Position numbers and translations under genes: made by a program
From: Thinopyrum elongatum
Taxonomy: Eukaryota; Streptophyta; Magnoliopsida; Poales; Poaceae
NCBI GenBank assembly: GCA_011799875.1
Contig: CM022298.1
Span: 263,245,757-263,309,756 of the forward strand
Length of the DNA: 64,000 nt
Reading direction: 5' to 3'
Notes under the pieces: generated by a model
What the model was told of the DNA's origin: nothing
The model's input: the letters and a program-made list of their open reading frames with translations, nothing else
The model's database searches: none
Part shown: one piece after another, positions 54,407 to 64,000 of the stretch
How the letters are laid out: every line of letters starts with the position of its first letter
How positions within the stretch are numbered: the first letter of the stretch is position 1

Positions 54407-55988
54407 TGATGTCACTTGAAATACGTCGGTATTTCCCCAACGAGGAAGGGATGATGCGGCACAGCTACGGTAGGTATTTCCCTCAGTTATGAAACCTAGG
54501 TATCAATCCAGTAGGAGAACCAAGCAACACTATGTAAACGGTAATGGCACACAAAGAACAAATACTTGCAACCCGATGCTTATTGGGGGTTGTCAATCCC
54601 TCTACGGGTAACGGTGCCAGAAATTGTCAAGTTGACAGGACAAAACTTGTGTAGATTGGATAAATAGATCTCAATAAAACGCGAAATAAAATAAGTAACA
54701 AAAAAGTGCAGCAAGGTATTTTTGGGTTTTTGGAATAATAGATCTGGAAATAAAAGCGAATAAAAATAGATCTCAAAGCAAATATGATAAAGAATAGACC
54801 CGGGGGTCGTAGATTTCACTAGTGGCTTCTCTCAAGAAAATAGCACACGGTGGGTAAACAAATTACTGTTGGGCAATTGATAGAAGATCGAATAATTATG
54901 ACGATATCCAAGGCAATGATCAATATATAGGCATCACATCTAAGATTAGTAGACCGACTCCTGCCTGCATCTACTACTATTACTCCACACATAGACCGCT
55001 ATCTAGCATGCATCTAGTGTATTAAGTTCATGGAGAAATGAAGTAATGCAATAAGAACGATGACATGATGTAGACGAGATCTATTCATGTAGGAACAGCC
55101 CCCATCTTGTTATCCTTAATAGCAACGATACATGCGTGTCTTGCTGCCCCTTCTGTCATTGGGAAAGAATATCGCATGATCGAACCCATCACAAAGCACC
55201 TCTTCCCATGGCAAGAAAAATCGATCTAGTTGGCCTAACTAAACCAAAGATTCGAAGAAGAAATACGAGGCTATAAATAATCATGCATATAAGAGATCAA
55301 AAGAAGGATCAAATAATATTCATGGATATAGATCTGATCATAAACTCAAAGTTCATCGGATCCCAACAAACACACCGCAAAAAAGAGTTACATCAAATAG
55401 ATCTCCAAGAGACCATTGTATTGAGAATCAAAAGAGAGAGAGGAAGCCATCTAGCTACTACCTACGGACCCGTAGGTCTATGATGAACTACTCATGCATC
55501 ATTGGAGAGGCACCAATGAGGATGATGAGCCCCTCCGTGATGGTGTCTAGATTGGATCTCGTGATTCTGGAACTTGTGGCGGCTGAATTGTTTTTCGTCG
55601 ACTCCCCTAGGTTTTATGGAATATTTGGGGATTTATAGGCCGAAGAGGTGGTACAGGAGGCCACCGAGGGGGGCACAACCCCCCTGGGCGTGCCCTGGTG
55701 GGTTGTGCCCACCTCGGGCCTCCCCTCTGGTACTTCTTTGGCCCATCTTGTGTCTTCTGGTCCAAAAAAATTCTGCAAAAAGTTTTGCTGCATTTGGACT
55801 CCGTTTGTTACTGATATTTTGCGAAGTAAAAAACAAGCAAAAAATAGCAACTGGCACTGGTCACTATGTCAATAGGTTAGTCCCAAAAAATGATATAAAG
55901 TTGCTATAAAATGATTGTAAAATATCCAAGAATGATAATAGGACAGCATGGAACAAGCAAAAATTATAGATACCTTGGAGATGTATCA
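54407..55988 (-). repeat. Gypsy 5' LTR (1582 bp)
   Basis: Partner of 6868-8464. On the minus strand it starts TGATACATCTCCAAGG at 55988 and ends GTGACATCA at 54407. A minus-strand TATA box (GCCTATAAATCC) lies at about 55629-55640. Outside it, GCACT (55989-55993) repeats the left flank. Confidence 0.93.
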
Positions 55989-55993
55989 GCACT

Positions 55994-56384
55994 CTACATC
56001 AATCCTAATGCTATAACTTTGAGCTCTTTCTCCTCCTGCTTGCCAAGCCTATCTTACAAACACCCAACCTGTCCAACCCTATCGATCTATCCTATGAGCG
56101 TTTTACCTTTTGAAGCAGAAGCAAGGGATTCATCAGCAAGCAACCTTATCTTGTTACTTTCGGAGGGTCAGCTTTGCTTTCATAAAGAAGCAACAGTTTG
56201 AGAAAACCACATTGACAATCAGTGAAGAAAGGGAGGTCGAGGTTTCCAAACCGACCGACCGTTGTTCGGGAGAGAGTAGTTCCACTCGTGAGAGTGGTTT
56301 CCAAAAATTTTGAAATCTTTTGCGTTTTTCAAAAGTTTTTGCCTCTATGGGAAGGGCACCTTCCCTCTATCCACATCCTAGATC
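55994..56384. other. Unassigned flank, right part
   Basis: Continuation of 6611-6862 before the Gypsy insertion. No gene. On the minus strand the part next to the Tat LTR (CAGATCTAGGATGTGGATAG) looks like the leader that follows a primer-binding site in Tat-type Gypsy elements, so this flank may be the remains of another element. Confidence 0.45.
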
Positions 56385-57302
56385 TGTTAGGGGTTGCCGT
56401 GGTGGGCGCACGGCAGATGCCAAAGGATGGCTAAAGAGAGGGACAGGCTCAAGGGCACCGGTGGGCTCCAGAGGCGAGGTCGGCATGAGCAAGCGAGGAA
56501 CGCAGGACATACCCAGGTTCGGGGCTCTCCGGAGAGATAACACTCCTAGTCCTGCCGAGTGTGGTTTATATGCGGATGATACAAGCTTGCTCCTGGAGCT
56601 ATTTTGGGGAGGAAGGAAGACAGGCCAGAGCATAGGCTGCTCCTTCTCATTGTATGTGTATTCTACGGGTGATCTGATCGTATGTGTTCTCTCTCCTGCA
56701 TGGAGGCTTCCTGGGGGGGTTTATAGGTAACCCCAGAGGGTTATAATGGTAAAGTTACTTGACCATGGGGCCGGGTTGTCAGCGTCTGGGAAGCTGGCAC
56801 TGGGGCCCGCCAGGTACCAGGGTACGTCGGGTTCTTCGGGCACGGGCCCCGTGCGCCAGAGGGCACTTTTCCCCATCTTGTCGTGCGTCACGGAGTTGTT
56901 GAGCCGGCTCGGCTATAGTGGCGCATCGCCTGGTCGCCGTCGGCTTGCGTCAGCAGGGCGGGGGATGCACTGTAGCCACGCCGGCCCTGGTCAGCGGGGT
57001 AGGTGGGCCATTGTTGCCTTGCTCATCTCTTCATGGGAACTTGTTCCGTCGTACGGCCTGGATGGGACGGGAGCTGACCCGTGGCCGGGTTGAGGGGCGC
57101 ACTTTGATGGCGCTTACTTGTCGATGAAGTCTTGACTTGCTGGGACCGGCCGGCATGTGCCAGCGGGCTTGGCCGGGTTGAGGGACTTGGCCGGGTTGCG
57201 GAACCCGGCCAAGGACAAGCCGGATTGAGGGGTGTTGCTAGCCCTAATGTTTTTGAAAATGATCTGGGTTCTATTGCCTGCCCGGGCTTCATCCCCCCGA
57301 CA
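56385..57302 (-). repeat. Tat Gypsy 3' LTR, left edge approximate
   Basis: The right edge is certain (CCCCCGACA at 57294-57302 next to the polypurine tract). For the left edge, TGTTAGGGG at 56385 gives symmetric TGT...ACA ends; TGCC at 56418 is an alternative. A minus-strand TATA box (CCTATAAACCC) lies at about 56718-56728. The second LTR is outside the window, so neither choice can be confirmed. Confidence 0.75.
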
Positions 57303-57320
57303 GTAGTCCCCGAAGCTGTG
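57303..57320 (-). other. Tat Gypsy polypurine tract
   Basis: On the minus strand AGCTTCGGGGACTAC abuts the LTR start TGTCGG, as is usual for this group. Confidence 0.75.
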
Positions 57321-57982
57321 AAGGCTCGCCGACTTCAAGCAGGGGGCATTCGCAGTTTCACCCCCTGAGAAGGTGGCTGGTACTGGTAAAGCTTGCGACC
57401 GCCGGGTCCGGCAACACCCACTGTGTGCCGGCTTCTGGAAGCTAGATCGCGGCATCCCGACCTTGACAGGAAACTGAGGAGTTCGCCGAATCTTGAAGGG
57501 GAAGGGACACGCGTCCCATGACCTGATGCGGGCACCATGTGCGGGCAGTAGCTAAGGAGGCACTGCCAGGCCACGCGCGTGACAGGACGTAACAGCGGGC
57601 TGGGGCCCGCCATGCCGCGCCCTTGGCCCCTACGCGAGGATTTAATGTGGCGGCCGCGGACGGTTGCCCTTCTTGATGCAGTTAATTCATGGGGGAAACA
57701 TGCCCACACACTGTGGGGAATTGGAAAAGGTGGGCGCAACCGATGGAATTGGAAAAGGTGGGCGCAACCGATTTCTCTTCCCCACGCCCCTGCCACGATT
57801 ATAAATCGGAGGGTGGCGGCGGAAATCATTCATGCACGTGCCCCCTACCTCCTTCTTTCCTTGCTCTCCGCATCTCCTCAAGCTTCGCTGCCCATCGGAA
57901 TGCCAGGCGCCGCCCGAGTCGTCCATCGGCCGCGCTAGCTTCCTTCCTCCTCCGCGTCTCACACCCTCGCCGAGCACCACAG
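57321..57982 (+). promoter_or_regulatory. Upstream region of the antisense gene
   Basis: About 660 bp between the polypurine tract and the ATG at 57983. A direct repeat of about 29 bp (ATTGGAAAAGGTGGGCGCAA...) is at 57719-57776. ATTATAAATCGGAGG at about 57799 is a plausible plus-strand TATA box, about 180 bp before the ATG. A promoter here would drive the gene independently of the LTR; this is inferred from position and motif. Confidence 0.5.
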
Positions 57983-60900
57983 ATGGCGCCGCTGAAAGGC
58001 TCGTGGGAGGGATCCATCATCACTGATGACGATATTCAATACCTTCCCGACACCCGACGCCTGTCGTCGGCGGCGGAGGTAGCCGCACACGCGCCCAGAG
58101 GGGAGGTTGAGCCGCAGCCGTGGGACGGCGAGCGCATGGTTTTCTATAGTCACTTCAAGCGCGGGCTCGGCCTCCCCACGAGCGCCTTCTTCCACGCCTT
58201 TCTCTCCATCTTCGGGCTACAGTCGCACCACCTAGGCGCCAATGCCGTGCTGCAGCTCTCGGGCTTCGTCACCCTCTGCGATGGGTAGTTGGGGGTGGAG
58301 CCAGATGTGGAGCTCTGGAGCGGCCTCTTCTTCCTCAAGCAGCAGGGGCCGGAGACCGGGGCTATGTCTGACTACGAGGCCGCCATTGTTTCTGTCTGGC
58401 CAAACGAGGTGTTCCCCAAGATGCCCATCGAGGATTCTGCTAAGAAGTGGCAGAATACCTTCTTCTATGTTTACCGCGTCGGCGGAGGAGGCGACGCCAT
58501 CAACTTGCCCCCGTTCACCAACGAGCAGCCGCTCACCAAGATGAACTGGGGCTACATGCCCAAGAACCCGCCGTAGGGATGCTGAACCTGTGCAACCGGA
58601 TTCGGGAGATGATAGCGCGGGAGGGCCTCAAGGGGACAAACCTTGTGGCCACCTTCATCGCTTGTCGGGCGCACATCATCGGCCTGATGGGCGACCGCCC
58701 GGATCCTACCCAGATGTCGTCCGGGAGGCTGAACCCGGAGCAGGTGGCCGAACGGGTGAACGGCATCTCCAAGGACGGGTTGGCCCCGGACTGGCACTTC
58801 GGGAAGGCGCCCTACAACGCGGTGATCCCGACGCCGGCGGTGAGTCCCTCGTCTTCTTTTTTTGCAATGTCTCAGGTTCTCCTTCATCTTGATGCGACAC
58901 GGGAGGTGCTACTAAACGCAATCTGGCAGACGCATGACGGGACGAGGACGCAGGTACTGGCTATCGAGCGGGCCCGCTCGGAGGGGGCGGAGTCCTTCGC
59001 CGAGAACCCGGAGACGGCCGATGCCGAAGCCGGCGCGGTGCCCCATGCAGGTAAGTCTCCGCATCCAGATCTCCTACGAGATTGGTAGAATGATGACGTG
59101 GAGGTGCTGACGCACGCCGGTGGTGCAGCGTCGCCTAGGGGAGGAGGCGGCGGCGGCGATCCCTCAAGGCGGCCGGAGAAGACAGCTGGGGTTGGGTCGT
59201 CCCGTGCGCCGGCCGTGGCAAGCCGGCCGCACGGGAAGGAGGGCACGGTGCCGAGGCCGGCCGCTAAGCGCACGGCGGACCCGGCCGCAGGTGGGAAGCC
59301 GGATGCCAAGAGGAGGCGTCGCACCGTCTAGGCGGCGCCGACGAGATTGGCCATCCCGACGGTGATCGGGTATGTTTCCTTGCTGACTCCGGCATGCAGC
59401 CGAGTTGTTCTTTTCTCATGATTTCCTTGTTGGGATCCAGGACGCCACTGGAGTTGGCGCTGGCGGTGATGAATGCCGCGTCTAGGGGCGCCTTCTTGTT
59501 CCGGAGGACCCGGAGCAGCGCCATCGATCTGCCCGAGGGCTCGGCCGAGGAGGACCTTGGCCTGGACCCGACGGACATGGAGCGTTGCACCTGGCGGGCC
59601 CGGAACAAGGCCGAGGAGGAGCTGGAGGCGGCCTCGGCCCATGCCCGGGCCAGGGCCGCGGAGGCAAGGGAGAGAGCCGCCGCGGAGCCGGCATGGCCGG
59701 AGATGCCGGCGGGCATGGAGCCGGTGGAAATGGTCGTCGTGCCGCAGATGGAGGAGGGGCGCGACCCGGATGGCCGGGTGGAGATGGCGGTGGATGACCG
59801 GGAGGTCGTGGAGATTGACGATGACACCCCCACCCGAAACGACGTGGTAGAGCGGGTGGAGGTTGAAGAAGGCGGCGGAGGGGGTCTGCCCCGGGAGGGC
59901 CGCCGCAGGTGACGCCGGACGGGACGCCACTGGTGATGCCGAACGGGGCACCGCAAGGGACACGGGCCGGTGCGCCGGAGTCGAGGCCGGCCGGCGAGGA
60001 GACGGCAGGTGGCGAGCACGCCTTGGTGATCAGGCAGCCACAAGCGGCGCCGGGTGCTTCCCCTGCCGCTTTATCGCAGCAGGTTCGGGCCGGGTCCAAC
60101 CGAGCCATCTTTGGGCCGCTGACGCAGGAGGAGGCGTTGATGGCCGCCATTCGCCGGCATCTTCACGGGCACGCGGACCGGGTTCAGGCCTTTGCCCAGG
60201 CCGAGATGGAGAGGGCGCGTGAGCTGGAGCGCTCCGTGATCATGAGTTTTCTTCCTCTGGCTTTTCTCTTGTAGCCGGCTAGTGGGGGCATGCCAGCGCA
60301 CCCACTGGGTGTAGCCCCCGAGGTTCGGGCCAACTACGCAGTACTTGGGTTGAATCTTAAAAAGTCTTGTGCTGATTCTAGTTTTTCTGCAGCACCTGGA
60401 TGCCCTCCGAGTCGGCATCTACAACCGGCTTCTGGAGAAGCATCAGCAGATCATGGCGCAGCTTGCCGCAAGGAGGAGGCACTCCGCCTCGCTGAAGGTA
60501 CTTCTTGCGTGCTCTTGGTGGGGGCGCGCTAGCGCACCCACTGGGTGTAGCCCCCGAGATTCGGGCCAACTACGTAGTAGTAGGGTCGAATCTTCAAATG
60601 TTTTGTCTTTTCTTCTGCCGTCTTGACTTTGAATCTTTGCCGCGCAGCTGCCGCGGCCAAGGTGTCGGACCTTCGAACCCGGATGGTTGAAGCCGGTCAA
60701 CAGCATGACCAGGCGGTTGCCGATGCCGGCCAGCTCCGGGCCCAGGTGGGGCCGCCAAGGTGGCGGAGGCCCAGCAGGCGCTCGCTGAAGCCGGCCAGCA
60801 GCGTGATCAGTTGGCCGGTGACAAGAGCTAGCTCCAGGCCGAGGTGGAGCGCCTGAAGGCGGAGGCCGCCAAGATGGCGGAGGCCCACCAGGCAGAGCTC

Positions 60901-61817
60901 CTCCACCTCAAGAAGGAGCATGAGACAGCAGCCGCCGCCATGGATGGCGAGCTGAAGGCGACCGTCGACAAGCGCGCCGAGCTGGAGAAGGCACTTGAGA
61001 CGCGCGACCGTGCCGGGGACTTGGAGTGGCACGGTATGTTGTGCGAAGCGCACCACCTGGATGAGGCCTTCTCAAGTAAGTGTTTCTTCGTTGGATTTGC
61101 CGGGTTGTAAAGCCGGCTTTGCTTATTTTGTGGCTGACTGTCTTGCTTCTCTGCTCAACAGAGTACTTCCCAGAAATGCAGGAGAAGGCAGACATGGCCA
61201 TGCGCGACCACCGGTCGACCCAGGCGGACGCGGGCGCCGAAAATGGTCCGCACGCCGCCTGGTCCTTCCCGGAGATCATGCACGCAGTAGAGGCCTGCCT
61301 ATAGGCCCTGGACGAGCAGACGGCGAGGCTCTCCGAGGCCGGGTTGGGCATGGCGGCGGCCCTCTGGCCGGGCGCGGTCGTGCCCAACTCCTTCATGCGG
61401 CTGGCGCGCTGGCTGGAAGCTGGACCGGCGCGGATTAATGCATGGCGTGTTCCCGCCGCTCATGCCGGCGCTGACTTGGCGCTGAGGTTTGTCATATCTT
61501 GGTATTCGGGCCTCAACCTGGACCAGCTGGCGGCCCAGCGAGCTAGCGCGGCGGAGGCGGGCCCGATCGCCGGACGGGCGAGCTACCTGGCCTCGTTTGC
61601 ATTGCATGACGAGTTCCAGGTAGAGCGGATCGAAGATGGCGGGGTGGTGTCGCCCGACAACTTTGGTTTGGCGCTTGACGATCCAGTGGGCAGCTCCAAG
61701 GAGACGGGCACCTATGTGGATGACGAGGCCGGATTGGACGATACCGGCGCCTCGGTGAACCCGGAGGCCACCGCGGAGGAGCCGGCAGCTGCGCAACACG
61801 GTGCGGGAACCGCCTGA
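57983..61817 (+). pseudogene. Antisense additional ORF of Tat Gypsy ('putative gypsy-type transposon' domain plus coiled coil), intron-containing, with stops
   Basis: The ATG at 57983 opens MAPLKGSWEGSIITDDDIQY. The N-terminal part (LPTSAFFHAFLSIFGLQSHH, LSGFVTLCDG, stop, LGVEPDVELWSGLFFLKQQG) matches the plant domain named putative gypsy-type transposon (PF04195). Stops stand at 58286-58288 (same frame resumes) and 58574-58576 (frame changes; CNRIREMIAREGLKGTNLVA follows). Plausible GT-AG introns: 59051-59128, about 59369-59441, 60236-60390, 60499-60648, 61075-61161. Later exons are Ala/Glu-rich with a long coiled coil (EEELEAASAHARARAAEARE; KMAEAHQAELLHLKKEHETA). The last exon has a stop at 61302-61304, then runs on (VPNSFMRLARWLEAGPARIN) to 61817. 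Function unknown. It lies opposite to pol, with its own upstream region. Confidence 0.8.
60290..60595 (+). repeat. Repeated segment within two introns of the antisense gene
   Basis: GCGCACCCACTGGGTGTAGC, followed by CCCCGA(G/A)(G/A)TTCGGGCCAACTAC, occurs at 60296-60345 and again at 60532-60580. Both copies fall in predicted introns, each followed by GGGT(T/C)GAATCTT. CACCCACTGGG also occurs at 62111. Confidence 0.8.
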
Positions 61818-62523
61818 AGCCGCCATGTTTTATCTTTCTTGCAATTTTGTTAAGTGGCAGGTCCACCCACCCACTAGGGTGTATTGGTGAATGTAATGAA
61901 CTCCAGCCTTGGGCCCATATTTCTGCAATGTAAATATTTTCGCGAGTGTTTACGCCTTTATTCTTTGTTCTCTAAGCTTTTTTCTTGCTTGTTTCTTCTT
62001 TGGGCCTCCCCCCCGCGGGTCGAACAGCCGGGTTCCGGTCTGCAACAAGGAGTACGGCCTTGGGAAAGAACACACAGTACTTAGGCCTTTCGATCATTGA
62101 GCGCGAGCAAAACACCCACTGGGCCGGCTGGTGCACAGTCGGTCGTGCGGCATCTTAGTGCGGTGAGGCCAGGTTGGCCGATCCGGCGAATCCAACTTAG
62201 TGTTTCTCGGCGTGCCGGCGCTTTGGCCCATAGCTCTTGACGGCCGACAGCCGAAGCCGGAATGTGGCGTAGGGCGAAGTGGAAGGCCTTGGCAAGTCGA
62301 GCACGCCGGGATGTGCCAAGGAGGATAGCGGGTTGCGGTCAAGCCGGCTAGCCCCCGAGCCCCCGGGTTGGGCGGGCCAACCCGGCGGTGGGGGTTTAAG
62401 AAAATTTACAAGGATGTGCGAGACGCAACAACTTGATAGGAAAAGGTAGCCCCCGAGTGTCGTTCGAGGGTCCCATTGTCTTTCATTAAAGTACAAAAGG
62501 CAGCGATACATACGTGCATACAG
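61818..62523. other. Spacer between antisense gene and integrase
   Basis: The two genes converge here. The spacer must hold both 3' ends. AGCCCCCGAG appears at 62349 and 62447. No further gene was recognised. Confidence 0.55.
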
Positions 62524-63907
62524 CTAACTGTAAAACGGGCGGAGGAGCTCTGCATTCCAGGGCCGGCTTGTTTTTTCGCCTGCGGTGTCTCTCTTGCACT
62601 TGTTCGGCTTGCGAGCATCGATGAGGTAGTAGGCGTTGCGGTCACACAGGGCTCTGCTGATGATGAAGGGGCCCTCCCATGGGGAGGCCAACTTGTCCTG
62701 GCCGGCTTGCTCCTGGACAAGCCGGAGGATGAGGTCTCCCTCGCAGAATGCAAGGGGCTTGATCTTTTTCCTATGGTAGTGCCTCAGGCCTTGCTGATAT
62801 ATGGCCGATCGACTGAGGGTCAAAAGGCGCGCTTCTTCAAGTAGGTCGACGCCGTCTTCGCGGGCTTCCTTGGCTTGGGCTTATGTGTACATTGTGACTC
62901 GCGGTGAGTCAAACACGATGTCGGTCGGGATGACGGCTTCTGCTCCATAGACGAGGAAGAACGGGGTGAACCTAGTTGACCGGTTTGGCGTTGTCCGGAG
63001 ACTCCAGAGGACGGCTGGCAGCTCATCGAGCCAGCTGCCGGGTGAGCGGATGAGGGGCTCAACAAGTCACGGCTTGATGCCAGACAGTATCAGCCTGTTG
63101 GCCCGCTCGACCTGGGCGTTGGACTGAGGATGAGCGACGGAGGCCAGGTCAAGCCGGATGCCGGAGACTGAGCAGTATTGTGCCAGGGTGCCTTTGGCGA
63201 AGTTGGTGCCGTTTTCCGTGATGATGCTATGCGGGACGTTGTAGCGTACCGCGATATCTTTGATGACCCGGACGGTCGTAGGCCCATCCAGCTTCTTGAT
63301 TGGTCGTGCTTCAATCCACTTGGTGAACTTGTCGACCGCCACCAGCAAGTGCATCATGCCGCCCCCAGCGGTCTTGAAGGGTCCCACCATGTCGAGCCCC
63401 TAGACCGCAAAGGGCCAGGTGATCGGGATGGTTTGCAGGGTTGAAGTCGGCTGGTGGCTGCGCTTGCTGAAGCGTTGGCAACCCTCGCACTTGAGGACGA
63501 GCACCTCGGCGTCTTTGAGGGTCGTGGGCCTGTAGAAACCATGGCAAAAAATCCTTGGCCACCAGGGACCTGGAGGCGGCGTGGTGCCCGCACTCGCCCT
63601 GATGAATGTCGAGGAGGATCTCTATGCCCTTGTCTTGCTCGACGCAGCGCTGGAACGCGCCCATAGCGTTGCGCTTGACGAGCTCGTTGTTGATGACGCT
63701 GTAGGCGGACGCCCGGCATTGCACTTGCCGGGCCTCGGTCTCGTCCATGGGGAGCGCTCCGCTCTCCAGGAAAGCCAGGATTGGGTGGGCCCATGACGGA
63801 GCTGTCACCACGGTGAAGATGGCCGCCAGGACGGGTTCCAGGGCGGCAGCCCCCGAGCCGGAGGCGGCAGCCCCCGGGTCAAGGACAGCGGCGGCCGTGT
63901 TGAGCAC
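62524..63907 (-). pseudogene. pol: Gypsy pol C-terminal part: integrase, frameshifted, altered catalytic motif
   Basis: Minus strand, from the 5' side: PSWAHPILAFLESGALPMDE, then VKRNAMGAFQRCVEQDKGIE and IHQGECGHHAASRSLVAKDF (integrase zinc-binding region). A frameshift lies at about 63550. Next is the integrase core: DMVGPF with the first Asp, VAVDKFTKWIEARPI, then IITENGTNFAKG, where the usual second Asp (ITDNGT) is Glu, and NAQVERANRLIL with the catalytic Glu. A stop follows at about 63067. Later frames give the C-terminal part (HRKKIKPLAFCEGDLILRLV, LASPWEGPFIISRAL, KRDTAGEKTSRPWNAELLRP) ending at 62524. RT and RNase H are beyond the window. Confidence 0.85.
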
Positions 63908-64000
63908 AGCAGCCCCCGGGCTAGGTTGATGGTTGCCGGGGTTGAGAAGGCAGCCCCGGGCCGGGATCAGCAGTCCCCAGGTCGAGATCCGCAGTCCCCG
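63908..64000 (-). other. Repetitive linker of Tat pol
   Basis: Repeats of (A/G)GCAGCCCCCG(G/A)G and GCAGTCCCC(A/G)G continue from 63845 to the window end. On the pol strand they give an Ala/Gly-rich linker upstream of the integrase. The window stops inside it. Confidence 0.5.

Larger units (their letters stand above)
6868..55988 (-). mobile_element. Non-autonomous Gypsy-type LTR retrotransposon (Sabrina-like LTR), split by the CACTA nest
   Basis: The two LTRs (6868-8464 and 54407-55988) are similar throughout and both begin, on the minus strand, TGATAC(G/A)TCTCCAA. The right LTR is followed internally by a tRNA-Asp-type primer-binding site and the left LTR is preceded by a polypurine tract, so the right copy is the 5' LTR. 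The five bases outside each end are identical (GCACT at 6863-6867 and 55989-55993), which proves that both LTRs belong to one insertion although about 42.7 kb of CACTA material separates them. Without that material the element is about 6.4 kb and codes only for a gag-like protein. The Sabrina affinity is from memory of the LTR and is tentative; the structure is certain. Confidence 0.92.
56385..64000 (-). mobile_element. Tat-lineage Gypsy LTR retrotransposon with antisense gene, 5' part outside window
   Basis: From the right: integrase on the minus strand (62524-63907), then a spacer, then a large plus-strand gene (antisense to pol; 57983-61817), a spacer, a polypurine tract and a 3' LTR whose minus-strand start is TGTCGGGGGGATGAAGCC at 57302. 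An extra gene between integrase and the 3' LTR is a known trait of the Tat lineage (Grande, RIRE2, Retand types). RT, gag and the 5' LTR lie beyond 64000. Integrase and the antisense gene are both damaged. Confidence 0.85.

Noticed and set aside
58552..60150. Long minus-strand frames at 58552-60150
   Set aside because: Pro/Arg/Ser-rich shadows of the Ala/Glu-rich antisense gene on the plus strand.
1..64000. tRNA or rRNA genes, CRISPR arrays, bacterial or organellar DNA
   Set aside because: None seen. Repeats are explained by LTRs, CACTA ends and tandem arrays, and coding content is plant transposon or plant gene fragments.

Overview
The window is plant nuclear DNA, almost certainly from a Triticeae grass (wheat, barley, rye, goatgrass). 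The Angela/WIS/BARE-type Copia LTR, the grass Gypsy LTRs, the gene-carrying CACTA transposons and the Stowaway MITE all point that way. I found no host gene in its own locus. Essentially all of the window is mobile DNA or host gene fragments carried by it, and it forms a deep nest of insertions that direct repeats (TSDs) and terminal sequences allow to be taken apart.

Layout. 1-6610 is the 3' three quarters of an Angela/WIS/BARE-like Copia element on the plus strand. 6611-6867 and 55994-56384 are short unassigned flanks that were one continuous stretch before a minus-strand, gag-only Gypsy element (6868-55988, TSD GCACT on both sides) landed there. That Gypsy was split by an outer CACTA transposon (8732-51404, TSD ATT). 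The outer CACTA was split by a second copy of the same CACTA family in the opposite orientation (10373-41981, TSD ACA). The inner CACTA received a 13.3-kb chromovirus-type Gypsy (17345-30596, TSD GTCGT), a small gag-protease Gypsy (33314-37369, TSD AGCCG/AGCCC) and a Stowaway MITE (about 16077-16310). From about 56385 to the right edge lies the 3' part of a minus-strand Tat-lineage Gypsy element. It has a 3' LTR, a large intron-containing antisense gene (57983-61817) and integrase (62524-63907).

The most interesting part is the CACTA pair. The two copies share one plan. End 1 starts CACTGGTACAG and end 2 starts CACTACTGCAGG. Two gene blocks are transcribed outward from a central array of degenerate repeats of about 300-400 bp. 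The block facing end 1 carries an ELEEP/EREEQ-x-AQKR leader and B3-like exons. The block facing end 2 carries a gene starting MRMPPKR (zinc-finger-XS-like second exon in the inner copy) followed by F-box material. The cargo then differs. The outer copy has an AP2/ERF-like domain and an F-box/LRR/FBD gene. The inner copy has a protein with CSSKGKEPICDI-like repeats, a second B3-like exon, a different F-box/LRR gene and a 3'-5' exonuclease fragment. No CACTA transposase was recognised in either copy, so both look non-autonomous.

Most genes are decayed: premature stops, frameshifts or lost catalytic residues are noted per entry. Exceptions are the 227-codon open frame at 38377-39060, the two inner B3 exons and the exonuclease frame. 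All assignments come from reading motifs and repeats by eye; no database search was possible.
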